A program made the position numbers and the translations under genes. DNA of 64,000 bases, taken from positions 45,064 to 109,063 of the forward strand of contig CAYLLB010000013.1 in the NCBI GenBank assembly GCA_964384215.1, given 5' to 3'. The notes under the pieces are model-generated. The model was not told the DNA's origin. It did not search any database and was given only the letters and a program-made list of their open reading frames with translations. This stretch comes from JAJFUV01 sp964384215. Its GTDB lineage: Bacteria; Acidobacteriota; Terriglobia; Bryobacterales; Bryobacteraceae. Shown here in pieces: positions 8,409 through 17,031 of the stretch; position 1 is the stretch's first letter, and every line of letters starts with the position of its first letter.

Positions 8409-10772
8409 TCAACGTTCCGGAGTCAATTCCAGCTTCAAGGGATTGGCCCCGCCGCGCACATGATAGCGCGCACTTTCCCCGTTGAGGGTGAATTCCAGGG
8501 TTCCGGCCTTGGCGGTGCCGCCGCTACCTTTGAGGTTCTCGCGCGGGAAACGGACCAGAAGGTCCGTGAAACGGTATTCGGGGCCGCCGCCGCGCCAGTT
8601 GACTTCCCCGCGCGCCTCGAGCGAGCGCACTTCCTTATCGGGCAGCAAATCGAGCGATTCGCCCCGCAGAGTGCCTTTCATACGCAGGCTTTTCAAGAGC
8701 GCCTCGCCGGCGCCGGATGCCTCGGCAACGCCTTCGATGGCCGCCTTACCAGCGCGCCAGTGCATGTTCTCGACCCTTCCGGAAAACCTGTAGCGTGGCG
8801 CCGCTCCGCTTACGCTGATGGCGAGCGCGCCCACAAGAGCGCCGTTTTCAAACGACGCTGACACGGGCTTTATCGCCAGTTCGGCGCCGTCCCAAGTGAA
8901 GCCAGCGCGCGCCTTCTTGAACTCCAGCCCAGCCACAGTCAGCGTACCCGCTTCGATCACTCCTTCCGCCCGCCAATCGTCAAGCCAGTGCGGCGGCGCC
9001 GGGTGGCCGATATGCAGAGTCCGCTGCAGGAAACCGGGCTTCGGCTCCAGCGCGGGAGCCAGCAATGCCTCCAGAGCGCCGGCATCGAGATCCGGCGTCG
9101 ACAGGTGCAAGCGGTACGGCCGCTGCGCTCCGGGGTGAAAGGATATCTCGCCACCGGCTGAGATCCCCTGGACCCGTGCGTCGATCCCGCTCACCGTGAA
9201 TTTCGCCCCGGCCAGGGATACATGCGCCGCGCTTACCCGAACAGGCTTGGAAAGCGCAACGGGGGCAAATGTCGCGCCGCGGACATCGGCTTCCGCAGAC
9301 CATTCACCGGGCTTTTCACCGGTTTGCGACAACTGCAGCGTACCCGAGCAAACGCCTTCCCGGGTGACTTCCACCAGCTTTGACATTGGAGGCGGAACCG
9401 TGCCGCCCAGGGCGCTCTTCAACGCAGCCATCGGGAGAGCACGGGCGCTGAAACGCACGTTCAGGGCGCGCTCCAGGCGATGGTAATTCCACTCCACCGC
9501 CGCCGTCGAGTTGTCAAACCGCAGCGTCGAGGCGGGCATTTCAAAAGAGTCCCCCCTGGCGATCACATGCGCCTGCTCCAGTTGAGCGGCAGCCTTCCCC
9601 GGCAACTGCAGCTTCACGGCATCCAGCTTCAACTGGCCGCGAAAACCAGATTCAGGCGAGTAGACCACGGCGCCCGTCATATTCCCCTCCGTGACCAGTT
9701 CCTTCGAGACGGGAGACCCCAGATGCTCGATGGTTTCCACCACGGGTCGCAGCGGCATGTCGGCCGCGGTGAGGCTGGCAGCCCAACGCGGCGCGGTCAG
9801 GATGTCCGCGACCCGGAGGCGAAGTTCCATGCCCAGGTTTGGGTTATCGAGCCGGTTGGCATCCAGTTCGAGCCTCTGGCCGGTCGCATTAAACACCCCA
9901 CGGAAGTTCAGCGGTACGCCCGCGGTCTTTGCCGGCGCCAAGTCCCAACGGTAGAGACTTTCTATGTTCAATTGGCCTGCGATCTCCACCGCATCGGACG
10001 GTCCGGCCAACCTCATATTGCCGCTCACCGCGCCGTGTATCCCGATATCTTCGCCGTGCGCCAGCATCACCAGCTCGCCGAGACTGCTGCGTTCGAGTTC
10101 CGCCTCCGCCTCCAGCCGGCCGTCGCCGGGTGCCGGCCGCCAGCGCAAGCGTCCACGCATCGCGCCGAACGATTGCGATGCGCGATCGGTCCGTGCCGGC
10201 ACACCCGTGAAGCGCAGTACTATGCTCCCATCGGACGCAGGGTTCACATACAGGTCCATATCCGCGTCCGAAAAGTAGTAGACCGACTTCCATTCGCCGA
10301 ACTTCCAGTTCACGCGGCCGCCGCGCACCTGGATGGTGGGCCATGGCGCGCCTACGCCGCCCTGGCGCACGCCCTGGAACAAGAGCTGGGAATTCCATTG
10401 CCCGGCCTGGTTCCGGCACAAGTTCACGCTCGGCTCGACCATGCGCAGGTTCGAGAACGCCAGCCGTCCTGAAAGGAGGCTGCCGAGATCGATGCGTGCG
10501 TTCAGGCTCCGCACGTAAGCCACGGGCTCGGACCCGAAGGAGGGATCCTCGTGGATCACCACGTCCTTTAACGAGAAACCCGGCCCTCGAAGGAGGCTGA
10601 ACCGCGGCTCGCGAAATTCCACCTCGCGCCCGAGTGAAGTTGCCAGCGCGGCGCGGATACGCGTCGCAAAGCGCTCGGCGCTGAGAAACGGCGCCGCAGC
10701 GGCCGCGACCACCAACACGAGCAGCGCGGCCCAGAAGAAGCGCCAAAGGAGTTTCTTGCGTTGCGCTGTCAT
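8409..10772 (-). CDS. AsmA-family protein
   Basis: This 787-residue protein has one N-terminal membrane segment (WRFFWAALLVLVVAAAAAPF, about residues 10-30) followed by an AsmA-type domain: a basic amphipathic start (RIRAALATSLGREVEF) and then repeated short beta-strands to the end. AsmA-like proteins are bridge-like beta-groove proteins linked to lipid transfer to the outer membrane. The ATG overlaps the stop of the MocA-like gene by 4 bp (ATGA), so its translation is coupled to XdhC and MocA-like genes, an unexpected partnership. The exact AsmA subfamily is not determined. Confidence 0.82.
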   Translation of the reverse strand: MTAQRKKLLWRFFWAALLVLVVAAAAAPFLSAERFATRIRAALATSLGREVEFREPRFSLLRGPGFSLKDVVIHEDPSFGSEPVAYVRSLNARIDLGSLLSGRLAFSNLRMVEPSVNLCRNQAGQWNSQLLFQGVRQGGVGAPWPTIQVRGGRVNWKFGEWKSVYYFSDADMDLYVNPASDGSIVLRFTGVPARTDRASQSFGAMRGRLRWRPAPGDGRLEAEAELERSSLGELVMLAHGEDIGIHGAVSGNMRLAGPSDAVEIAGQLNIESLYRWDLAPAKTAGVPLNFRGVFNATGQRLELDANRLDNPNLGMELRLRVADILTAPRWAASLTAADMPLRPVVETIEHLGSPVSKELVTEGNMTGAVVYSPESGFRGQLKLDAVKLQLPGKAAAQLEQAHVIARGDSFEMPASTLRFDNSTAAVEWNYHRLERALNVRFSARALPMAALKSALGGTVPPPMSKLVEVTREGVCSGTLQLSQTGEKPGEWSAEADVRGATFAPVALSKPVRVSAAHVSLAGAKFTVSGIDARVQGISAGGEISFHPGAQRPYRLHLSTPDLDAGALEALLAPALEPKPGFLQRTLHIGHPAPPHWLDDWRAEGVIEAGTLTVAGLEFKKARAGFTWDGAELAIKPVSASFENGALVGALAISVSGAAPRYRFSGRVENMHWRAGKAAIEGVAEASGAGEALLKSLRMKGTLRGESLDLLPDKEVRSLEARGEVNWRGGGPEYRFTDLLVRFPRENLKGSGGTAKAGTLEFTLNGESARYHVRGGANPLKLELTPER

Positions 10773-11368
10773 GATGAAACCGATCTCTCCAATCTCTGAT
10801 AGTCGTCCAGGGTGTCCACGTCGTCGAGCACTCCGGCGTCCCCGACTTCCACAATCCGGGTCCGCTCCGGACAGCCATGGACAACGGCGCGCGCGGACTC
10901 ATCAGCCGCGAGCGACAGCAAGTCGTCGAAAAGCTCCTTCGAAAGGCCCACCGGATGCCCGCGCCGCGAGCCATGGCGCGGCATCACCACGAGCGGCGGG
11001 GGCGAACCTTCGTTCATCGCGCGAACCAGCGCCGCAATCGTCGCCGGATTCACGCGCGGGCAATCCACCGGGGTGAAGAAACAACCGCCGGCCTCGTACC
11101 GGACCGATGCCACGCCGCATTGCAGCGACGTCAGCTGTCCCGCCGGCCAGCGTTCATTCATCACAAACCGCACCGCCGGGCCTGGGCGCAAGCCGCCGCG
11201 CACGGCGTCCGCTTCCGCGCCCAGCACCACCACCACCGGCGAAAAGAACCCGGCGTATACGCGAATCAGCCGCTCCAGGAAAGTCTCTCCGCCCAAACGC
11301 AGCAACGCCTTCGGCATGCCCATGCGGCGCGAGGCGCCCGCAGCCAGGATGATCCCTGCCAGATTCAC
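10769..11368 (-). CDS. MocA-like nucleotidyltransferase (molybdopterin cytidylyltransferase family)
   Basis: This 199-residue protein opens with the nucleotidyltransferase signature ILAAGASRRMGMPKALL, the loop that binds CTP or GTP, and has the later metal-binding PVDCPRV motif. In this family it would attach CMP to the molybdopterin cofactor for xanthine dehydrogenase-type enzymes. The start is a GTG at 11368 that directly follows the TAG of the xdhC-like gene without spacing. The XdhC neighbour supports the cofactor role, but no molybdenum hydroxylase is encoded in the window. Another nucleotide-sugar or phosphate transfer role remains possible. Confidence 0.87.
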   Translation of the reverse strand: MNLAGIILAAGASRRMGMPKALLRLGGETFLERLIRVYAGFFSPVVVVLGAEADAVRGGLRPGPAVRFVMNERWPAGQLTSLQCGVASVRYEAGGCFFTPVDCPRVNPATIAALVRAMNEGSPPPLVVMPRHGSRRGHPVGLSKELFDDLLSLAADESARAVVHGCPERTRIVEVGDAGVLDDVDTLDDYQRLERSVSS

Positions 11369-12202
11369 CTACTTCGCGCCTCGGACGCCCGTCCCGCCGT
11401 GGAGCGACATCGAGATCGAGCGCCAACCGGAGTCCGCGCCGCGCCGTACGGCGATCATCTCCGCCACCACGGAAACCGCGATTTCCTCCGGCGTCACCGC
11501 GCCGATATCGAGACCCATGGGGGCGAACAACCGTTCCGGCTGTTCGACCGCGACGCCTTCCTTCTCCAGTTCCTTCACCACCGAGATCACCTTGCGTCGG
11601 CTGCCGACCATGGCGATGTAGCGGGCCGGCGTTCCCAAAGCCCACCGCAACACGCGCAGGTCGTCGCGGTGGCCCCTGGTGACGATGAGGATGAAACTCG
11701 AGCCGTTCACCGCCAGCTTCGGAAAAACCTCCTCATACTCGCCGGCGATCACTTCGCCTGCTTCGGGAAAGCGCTCGCGGTTGGCGAACGCCTCGCGGTC
11801 GTCGATGACCACCGTGTCAAAACCGGCCAGCGTGGCGACCGAGGACAAGCTCTTGGAAATGTGTCCCGCCCCGAACACAAAGGCGCGAGGCTGTGGTTGA
11901 ATCGGTTCGATGAACACCTCCAGTTCGCCGCCGCAGATCAGGCCGTTGTCGCTCGCGGCATCCTGATTCAGGGTGAAGTGCAGACGCCTGGACTGTCCGG
12001 TGCGGATCACCTCGCGCGCGGCGTTGTATACTTCCGCTTCGACGCAGCCGCCGCCGATGGTACCGGTCATCGAACCGTCTGCGCGCACAAGTAACTTGGC
12101 CGTCTCATAGCTGGGAATGGATCCGCGTATCTCGACGATCGTCGCCAGCGCGCAAGTCTCCCCCTTGTGGCGCAGACGCACCAGTTCCTCGTAAATGTCC
12201 AT
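11369..12202 (-). CDS. XdhC/CoxI family molybdenum-enzyme maturation protein
   Basis: This is a 277-residue accessory protein of the XdhC/CoxI family, which inserts sulfurated molybdenum cofactor into xanthine dehydrogenase-type enzymes. The N-terminal domain has ATIVEIRGSIP and MTGTIGGGCVEAEV. The C-terminal Rossmann domain has VFGAGHISKSL and IVTRGHRDDLRVL. The start ATG 12202 is preferred over an in-frame TTG at 12211, because a perfect TATAAT (12212-12217) lies nine bases upstream, leaving almost no leader. It heads the XdhC - MocA-like - AsmA unit. Confidence 0.92.
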   Translation of the reverse strand: MDIYEELVRLRHKGETCALATIVEIRGSIPSYETAKLLVRADGSMTGTIGGGCVEAEVYNAAREVIRTGQSRRLHFTLNQDAASDNGLICGGELEVFIEPIQPQPRAFVFGAGHISKSLSSVATLAGFDTVVIDDREAFANRERFPEAGEVIAGEYEEVFPKLAVNGSSFILIVTRGHRDDLRVLRWALGTPARYIAMVGSRRKVISVVKELEKEGVAVEQPERLFAPMGLDIGAVTPEEIAVSVVAEMIAVRRGADSGWRSISMSLHGGTGVRGAK

Positions 12203-12211
12203 CCAGCGCAA

Positions 12212-12219
12212 ATTATAGC
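12212..12219 (-). promoter_or_regulatory. -10 element (GCTATAAT) for the xdhC-like gene
   Basis: A perfect TATAAT (12212-12217), preceded by GC, lies nine bases before ATG 12202. No good -35 is seen at 17 bases. The predicted transcript starts within a few bases of the ATG. Confidence 0.45.
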
Positions 12220-12261
12220 GCGACGGCGCGGGAAGCCGGTTCTGGAGGTGGCACGCGGGTG

Positions 12262-12270
12262 TGCTATCAT
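12262..12270 (+). promoter_or_regulatory. Extended -10 element (TGCTATCAT) for the HAD gene
   Basis: TGCTATCAT has the TGn extension plus five of six matches to TATAAT. It lies nine bases before the GTG at 12280 and sits inside the longer frame starting at 12259, so that earlier start is unlikely. It is identical to the element upstream of mobA at 31322. Confidence 0.45.
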
Positions 12271-12279
12271 CCGTTCAAA

Positions 12280-12954
12280 GTGGATTGCCCCTCGCACGTG
12301 GCGCCCGGATTGGCGCTCATTTTCGACCTCGACGGAGTCATTGTCAACTCGAACTCCGTCCACGCCCTCGCCTGGAGAAAATATTTGGCTCAATTCGGCA
12401 TGGATTCGGCCGAAATTGAGAGTACAATGTTTGGGAAGCGGAACGACGAGATCGTGCGCGAAGTATTCGGCGACAATCTCAGCGAAGAGGAAGTCGCCGC
12501 GCACGGCGCCGCCAAGGAGGCCATCTACCGAGAGATGATGCGGCCGCAACTCGAAGACAACCTAGTCCCCGGCGTGCGCAGATTCCTTGATCGGCACGAT
12601 GGAACGCCGATGGCCGTGGCGAGCAACGCCGAGCGGCCCAACGTCGACTTTGTGCTGGAGCAAAGCGGCTTGGCGGCTCATTTTTGCGTAACCTTCGATG
12701 GCGCGCAGGTCGCGCGTCCAAAGCCCGCGCCCGATATTTATCTGATGGCGGCGGGCTCGCTCCACATAGCGCCTGGAAACTGCATCGTGTTCGAGGATTC
12801 CATCCCCGGGGTCAAGGCCGCGCTGTTGGCGGGCATGCGGGTGGTGGGTTTGCAGACGACGCACCCTGAACTCCCAGGGGTCCATCTGGGTATAAACGAC
12901 TATCGCGATCCACGACTGGAGCCGTGGCTGAGGGCTCAAAACATACTCTCATGA
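12280..12954 (+). CDS. HAD-superfamily hydrolase, beta-phosphoglucomutase-like
   Basis: This is a 224-residue haloacid-dehalogenase-type phosphatase or phosphomutase. All four motifs are visible: FDLDGVIVNSN with the nucleophile Asp, AVASNA with the Ser of motif II, ARPKPAPD with the Lys of motif III, and VFEDSIPGVKAA with the acidic pair of motif IV. The cap insertion after motif I is of the beta-phosphoglucomutase type. The start is uncertain: GTG 12280 is chosen because a TGCTATCAT element at 12262-12270 lies just upstream; GTG 12298 and GTG 12259 are alternatives. Its stop overlaps the next ATG (ATGA), coupling it to the degenerate kinase. Confidence 0.85.
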   Translation: MDCPSHVAPGLALIFDLDGVIVNSNSVHALAWRKYLAQFGMDSAEIESTMFGKRNDEIVREVFGDNLSEEEVAAHGAAKEAIYREMMRPQLEDNLVPGVRRFLDRHDGTPMAVASNAERPNVDFVLEQSGLAAHFCVTFDGAQVARPKPAPDIYLMAAGSLHIAPGNCIVFEDSIPGVKAALLAGMRVVGLQTTHPELPGVHLGINDYRDPRLEPWLRAQNILS

Positions 12955-14597
12955 ACAGGCTGGCGTTCTGGCGCAGGGACCAAGGCAGAGAGGTCACCAG
13001 GCAACAGATGCGCGCGCTTTACGCGCTCAGCGAGGACATCCTGACGGCGGATTCTCCCACGGTGATCGCGCGGCGCCTTTCGGAAGTCCTCCAGCGGGCC
13101 CTGGAGATTTCGCACGTACGGCTCTACGTTTACGACCGCCGGACGCGAACGCTCGAACAGATGGGCTCCCAACGCGGCGACGCGCAGCCTTTCCCCGTGA
13201 CCGAACCGCCCGGGCCGCCGGCCTCGGTTGCGGCCATGTCGTTCCGTAACCGGACGGTGCTGGCTGTTCCGGATTCCACCGACAGTCCCTTCTTTCACGG
13301 GCAGAAGAGCGCGGACTGCCCGCGCGCGGCACTGTTCGTGCCCATGCAAGGGGCAACCGAACCGGCCGGCTTGCTGGAGTTGGATCAGGACGATCGTCCT
13401 CGCCACTTCACCGCCGTGGAGATGGCCGCCGCGCAGCACCTGGCAAACCTGGCCGGCATCGCGTTGCGCGGCATCGCCTGGCGGGCCAGCCAGGAACAAC
13501 TCTTCCACGGGCAGCGTCTCGCTTCCGCCGCACAACTCATCTCTTCCATCGCCGGCCAGTTGAAGAATCCTCTGGAATCGATTGCCCAGACCGCGGAGCG
13601 CCTTGCAAAGTCTTCCACCGGCCAAATGCAGGCCGAACTCGAACAACTGAGCCGGGAAGCCCGCGGCGGTATCGACACCGTCTCCCGCATGCTTAACTTC
13701 GGCAACGGCGAGCAGACCGAACTCGTGGACGTCGACCTCATCGCCCTGCTCAACGAACTGATCGAGACGTGCCGCGCCTCCTGGGGATTGCAAGGAGTGC
13801 GGGTGGAAACCGCATTGTCCCAGGGTCCGGTGCTGGTGCGCGGTTCAGCCGGACAACTGGAAGGGTTGTTCTCGAACGCGTTTGCCTTCATTCTGGAAGA
13901 ACTGGACCCCAGCGCGGGCAGACCGGTCTCGATCATCGTGCGGGAATTCGCCCAGGTTGTACATGTTGAAATCGCGTACCCCGCCGCGCACCGTGCCGAG
14001 CCGAGGACGGACCCGTTTTCGGAGGCCGCGCTCGCCTTCCGCGGCGGGCTCAGCCTGGGCGTCTGCCGAAGCCTGGCCCGTCATTACGGCGGAGACATGC
14101 GCTGGAGCGAGGATGCCGCCCACATGGCCCGCCTGGAAGTCGAATTGCCCTTCGCCGAAACCGGTCCACGACCTGCAACCGAACAAAGGGCGGCGCCCCG
14201 GCCGGGTTCGCGACTATTGACCATTTTGCTGGTGGATCCGGATCCTACGGCCGCGCGAGCATCCCTGATGGCGCTCTGCAACCGGGAACACCGCGTGGTT
14301 CCAGCCTCCTCCACCGAGGAAGCCAGCGACTTGATGCGCCGCTTCCGGTTCGACGCGGTCTTCTGTTCGCTGGATCCCTCTCGTGTGGACTGGCTGCGGA
14401 TTTTCGAACAGGCGCGCCGCAAGGCCGGCAGCTTTGTATTGCTCGCCGAACGGTACGATAGCGAGTTGGCCGCTTCGGTTCAAGACGGCGAAGGGTACGT
14501 TCTTCACAAGCCCCTCGAAGGTCCGGAGTTGGACCGGACGCTGAGTTCCATCGAGAAAAGGGCCGAACGCCGGACGCACGGTAAGATGGATGTATGA
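12951..14597 (+). CDS. Degenerate GAF - histidine kinase - receiver protein
   Basis: This 548-residue soluble protein has the layout of a hybrid sensor kinase but has lost key residues. A GAF-like sensor spans about residues 15-180. The dimerisation helix aligns to the AHExxNPL box but reads AGQLKNPL, so the phospho-acceptor His is Gly202 (codon 13554-13556). The ATPase region keeps an N-box-like Asn (LFSNAF) and a GGLSLGVCRSLARHYGG stretch but has no DxGxG. The C-terminal receiver keeps the acidic start (LLVDPDP) and the Lys (VLHKPL), but Ser473 stands where the phosphorylated Asp should be. It is probably a pseudokinase with a signalling or scaffold role. ATG 12951 is fixed by an ATGA overlap. 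Confidence 0.85.
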   Translation: MNRLAFWRRDQGREVTRQQMRALYALSEDILTADSPTVIARRLSEVLQRALEISHVRLYVYDRRTRTLEQMGSQRGDAQPFPVTEPPGPPASVAAMSFRNRTVLAVPDSTDSPFFHGQKSADCPRAALFVPMQGATEPAGLLELDQDDRPRHFTAVEMAAAQHLANLAGIALRGIAWRASQEQLFHGQRLASAAQLISSIAGQLKNPLESIAQTAERLAKSSTGQMQAELEQLSREARGGIDTVSRMLNFGNGEQTELVDVDLIALLNELIETCRASWGLQGVRVETALSQGPVLVRGSAGQLEGLFSNAFAFILEELDPSAGRPVSIIVREFAQVVHVEIAYPAAHRAEPRTDPFSEAALAFRGGLSLGVCRSLARHYGGDMRWSEDAAHMARLEVELPFAETGPRPATEQRAAPRPGSRLLTILLVDPDPTAARASLMALCNREHRVVPASSTEEASDLMRRFRFDAVFCSLDPSRVDWLRIFEQARRKAGSFVLLAERYDSELAASVQDGEGYVLHKPLEGPELDRTLSSIEKRAERRTHGKMDV

Positions 14598-15085
14598 AGA
14601 GCATCCGCCCCGCGATTCTCGCCATGGCCGTATTCGTCTTCCTGCAGGCTGGCTTGGCACAGAAGAAGTACAGCGGCCCGCGTCCTCCCAAGCCTGACGT
14701 CCCGTTCCTGTTGCACGCCGACAACCTGGTTCCAACCGAGGTCCTCGAAGCCAACGAAGAGAAGCGCAAGAACGAAACTGTCGCCTCTATCCAGGGCGCC
14801 AGTTCACCCGCGAGGACCCCCCTGGCCGAGCCGATCTTCCTTCTCGAAAGCGTTAAGGTCGACCCGGGCCAGTTGGAGTTGTGGAAACTGGAATCGAAGG
14901 ATGGACGGCGCCAACTGGTGCTTCCCGACAAACCTAAGAAGAACAGTCCGCGGCCGCTGCGACTGATGGTGACAAGGCTGGATGGCGCGCTCTACCGCGT
15001 GGAAGTCAACGAGCAGTTGGAAAACGGCGAGTACTCGCTCAGCCCGCGCGGCTCAAACCAGGTATTCTGTTTTCAGGTTTACTGA
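14594..15085 (+). CDS. Conserved hypothetical, secreted
   Basis: This 163-residue protein has a clear signal peptide (IRPAILAMAVFVFLQAGLAQ) and a predicted mature region rich in charged residues, with a C-terminal beta-rich segment (LRLMVTRLDGALYRVEV, then FCFQVY at the very end). No known domain is recognised. The ATG at 14594 overlaps the stop of the pseudokinase gene (ATGA), so it is produced with it; a joint role in an envelope function is possible but not shown. Confidence 0.72.
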   Translation: MKSIRPAILAMAVFVFLQAGLAQKKYSGPRPPKPDVPFLLHADNLVPTEVLEANEEKRKNETVASIQGASSPARTPLAEPIFLLESVKVDPGQLELWKLESKDGRRQLVLPDKPKKNSPRPLRLMVTRLDGALYRVEVNEQLENGEYSLSPRGSNQVFCFQVY

Positions 15086-15121
15086 TGGGAGGCCGCGGGC
15101 GTCCCCGGCCAGGATCTGATT

Positions 15122-16327
15122 TTGCTTCGAAGAGTCTTCAGCGCGTTTGAGTCCCGGGATTTTCGCGTCATGTGGTCCGGCGCTTGCACGTCGAGCGTCG
15201 GAACATGGATGCAGAAGCTGGCGCAAAGCTGGCTGGTGCTCCAACTGTCTGGATCGCCGTTCCTGCTGGGACTGGACGCGTTCCTGGGCGAGATTCCCAT
15301 TTTTTTCTTTTCGCTGGTCGGTGGCGTTGTTGCAGACCGCATCGATAGGCGGCACGTCCTGCTCGCATCGCAGTTCGTACAGATGAGTTGCGCTTTCCTG
15401 CTGACCGCTTTGATCGCTTTCAAGGTGGTGGCAGTCTGGCAGATTCTGACGCTTTCCTGTGTCGTGGGTTTCGCGCAGGCCTTCGGCGGCCCCGCCTACC
15501 AGGCGCTGATCCCGGCACTGGTGAAGCCCGGCGACGTCTCGAACGCCATCGCTATGAACTCGATCCAGTTCAACATGGCACGCGTCATCGGCCCAGTCCT
15601 CGGCGGTTTGGCGCTTACGCAATTGGGAGCGGCGTGGTGTTTCGGCCTGAACGGTCTTAGTTTCGTGGCCGTCATCATCTCGATCCTGAGCCTGCGCCTC
15701 AGGTTCGTGCCGAGAGGGGACGGCTCCTCCATACTCGACAGCATGCGGCAGGGATTCGGCTTCATACGTGGCAAACCGGGAATGGCGGCCCTGATCCTGT
15801 TGGCGTTTCTGGCCACCATGCTCGGCGTCCCCCTGATGGTCTTTCTGCCCGTGTTCGCCAAGGACGTTTTCCGGCAGGGCCCCACGATTTACACGCTGCT
15901 GCTGGCGTTTTCTGGTGCGGGTTCGATCGCCGGGGCGCTGTCGGTGGCGGCCATGGGCAACCATCCGCACAAAGGGCGCGTGATCGTGATAACGATGGCC
16001 GTGCTGGGTCTGTTCATGGTGGGTTTCTCGCTCTCGCGGTGGCTGCCCATGAGCTGCGTGCTGGTCTTCATGAGCGGCGCATTGACGATCGTAGTCTTCG
16101 CCACCCTGGGTTCATTGGTGCAATTGCTCACGCGCGATGAGATGCGCGGACGCGTGATGAGCGTTTACAACGTCGCCTTCCGCGGCGGCATGCCCATGGG
16201 GAGCTTGCTGGCCGGCTCGCTGGCGCCCGCCCTCACCGCGCCGGTGGTCCTGGCGGTCTATGGTGTGCTGATGAGCCTGCTGGGGCTATACTTTCTGGTT
16301 GTGCAGCGTGAAGTGGCGGCCTTATAG
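15122..16327 (+). CDS. MFS transporter (MFS_3 / EntS-like)
   Basis: This is a 401-residue inner-membrane transporter with about 12 hydrophobic segments. The N-terminus (FSAFESRDFRVMWSGACTSSVGTWMQ) and the inter-helix motif VGGVVADRIDRRHVLL match the MFS_3 group, which includes the enterobactin exporter EntS and many unassigned efflux proteins. The substrate is unknown. The start is a TTG at 15122; no ATG lies near the family N-terminus. The TPR gene begins at its end, so the two are probably cotranscribed. Confidence 0.87.
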   Translation: MLRRVFSAFESRDFRVMWSGACTSSVGTWMQKLAQSWLVLQLSGSPFLLGLDAFLGEIPIFFFSLVGGVVADRIDRRHVLLASQFVQMSCAFLLTALIAFKVVAVWQILTLSCVVGFAQAFGGPAYQALIPALVKPGDVSNAIAMNSIQFNMARVIGPVLGGLALTQLGAAWCFGLNGLSFVAVIISILSLRLRFVPRGDGSSILDSMRQGFGFIRGKPGMAALILLAFLATMLGVPLMVFLPVFAKDVFRQGPTIYTLLLAFSGAGSIAGALSVAAMGNHPHKGRVIVITMAVLGLFMVGFSLSRWLPMSCVLVFMSGALTIVVFATLGSLVQLLTRDEMRGRVMSVYNVAFRGGMPMGSLLAGSLAPALTAPVVLAVYGVLMSLLGLYFLVVQREVAAL

Positions 16328-16341
16328 TGAGTAGACTCGAC

Positions 16342-17031
16342 ATGCGAACCCTGATCACTTCCGGAGTGGCCCTCCTCGTGCTCAGCGCAACCGGCACGGC
16401 CGGCGAACTGGAAGACGCGCGTGACCGGCAGGACCGCGCCGCACTCGAAAAGAAGATCGCCGAACTGGCGGTGACCGCCGCGCGACAGCCTAATCAAGCC
16501 GAGGCGCACTATTCCCTGGCGCTCGCCCAATCCTACCTGGCCGAGATCGCATTGGAACTGCGAGACAAGACCTTGGCCAAGAACTCCGCGGAGGCAGGCA
16601 TCAAGTCCGCCGAGCGAGCCACGGCGCTCCGGCCGGATTTATCCGAATACCAGCGCGTCCTCGGCACCCTATGCGGGCAGGTCATCCCGGCGAACGTGCT
16701 GTCGGGCCTGCGTTACGGCAAGTGCGCCCAGGACGCGGTAGCTAAAGCTATCAAGTTGGACCCGAAGTCTTCCATGGCATACGTGAGCCGCGGCGTGGGC
16801 AACTACTATCTACCGCCCGCCCTCGGGGGAGGCCCGGAACTGGCCATCAAGGATTTCCAACGCGCCATCCAATTGAAGCCGGGGAACGCTGAAGCCTACC
16901 TTTGGTTGGGAATTGCTCTGCGTAAGCTGAATCGCAACGCGCAGGCCCGCGAGGCTTTCAACAAATCGCTTGAGTTGAACCCCCGCCGGGTCTGGGTGCG
17001 GCGTCAAATGGAGAAGACGCCGGCGCAATGA
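16342..17031 (+). CDS. Secreted tetratricopeptide-repeat protein
   Basis: This protein of about 229 residues has a signal peptide (MRTLITSGVALLVLSATGTAG) followed by tetratricopeptide repeats from about residue 45 to the end; the clearest are SSMAYVSRGVGNYY and AEAYLWLGIALRKLNRNAQAREAFNKSLELNP. It probably acts as a periplasmic or envelope scaffold. An upstream in-frame GTG at 16327 overlaps the MFS stop and would add five residues; ATG 16342 is preferred because it begins the signal peptide. Its stop overlaps the following membrane-protein gene by 4 bp. Confidence 0.85.
   Translation: MRTLITSGVALLVLSATGTAGELEDARDRQDRAALEKKIAELAVTAARQPNQAEAHYSLALAQSYLAEIALELRDKTLAKNSAEAGIKSAERATALRPDLSEYQRVLGTLCGQVIPANVLSGLRYGKCAQDAVAKAIKLDPKSSMAYVSRGVGNYYLPPALGGGPELAIKDFQRAIQLKPGNAEAYLWLGIALRKLNRNAQAREAFNKSLELNPRRVWVRRQMEKTPAQ

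Noticed and set aside
9480..10472. 330-codon frame antisense to the AsmA-like gene
   Set aside because: His/Arg-rich shadow frame with no domain or ribosome site.
12259..12954. HAD gene start at GTG 12259
   Set aside because: A TGCTATCAT promoter element at 12262-12270 would fall inside the coding region; the family motif begins well downstream.
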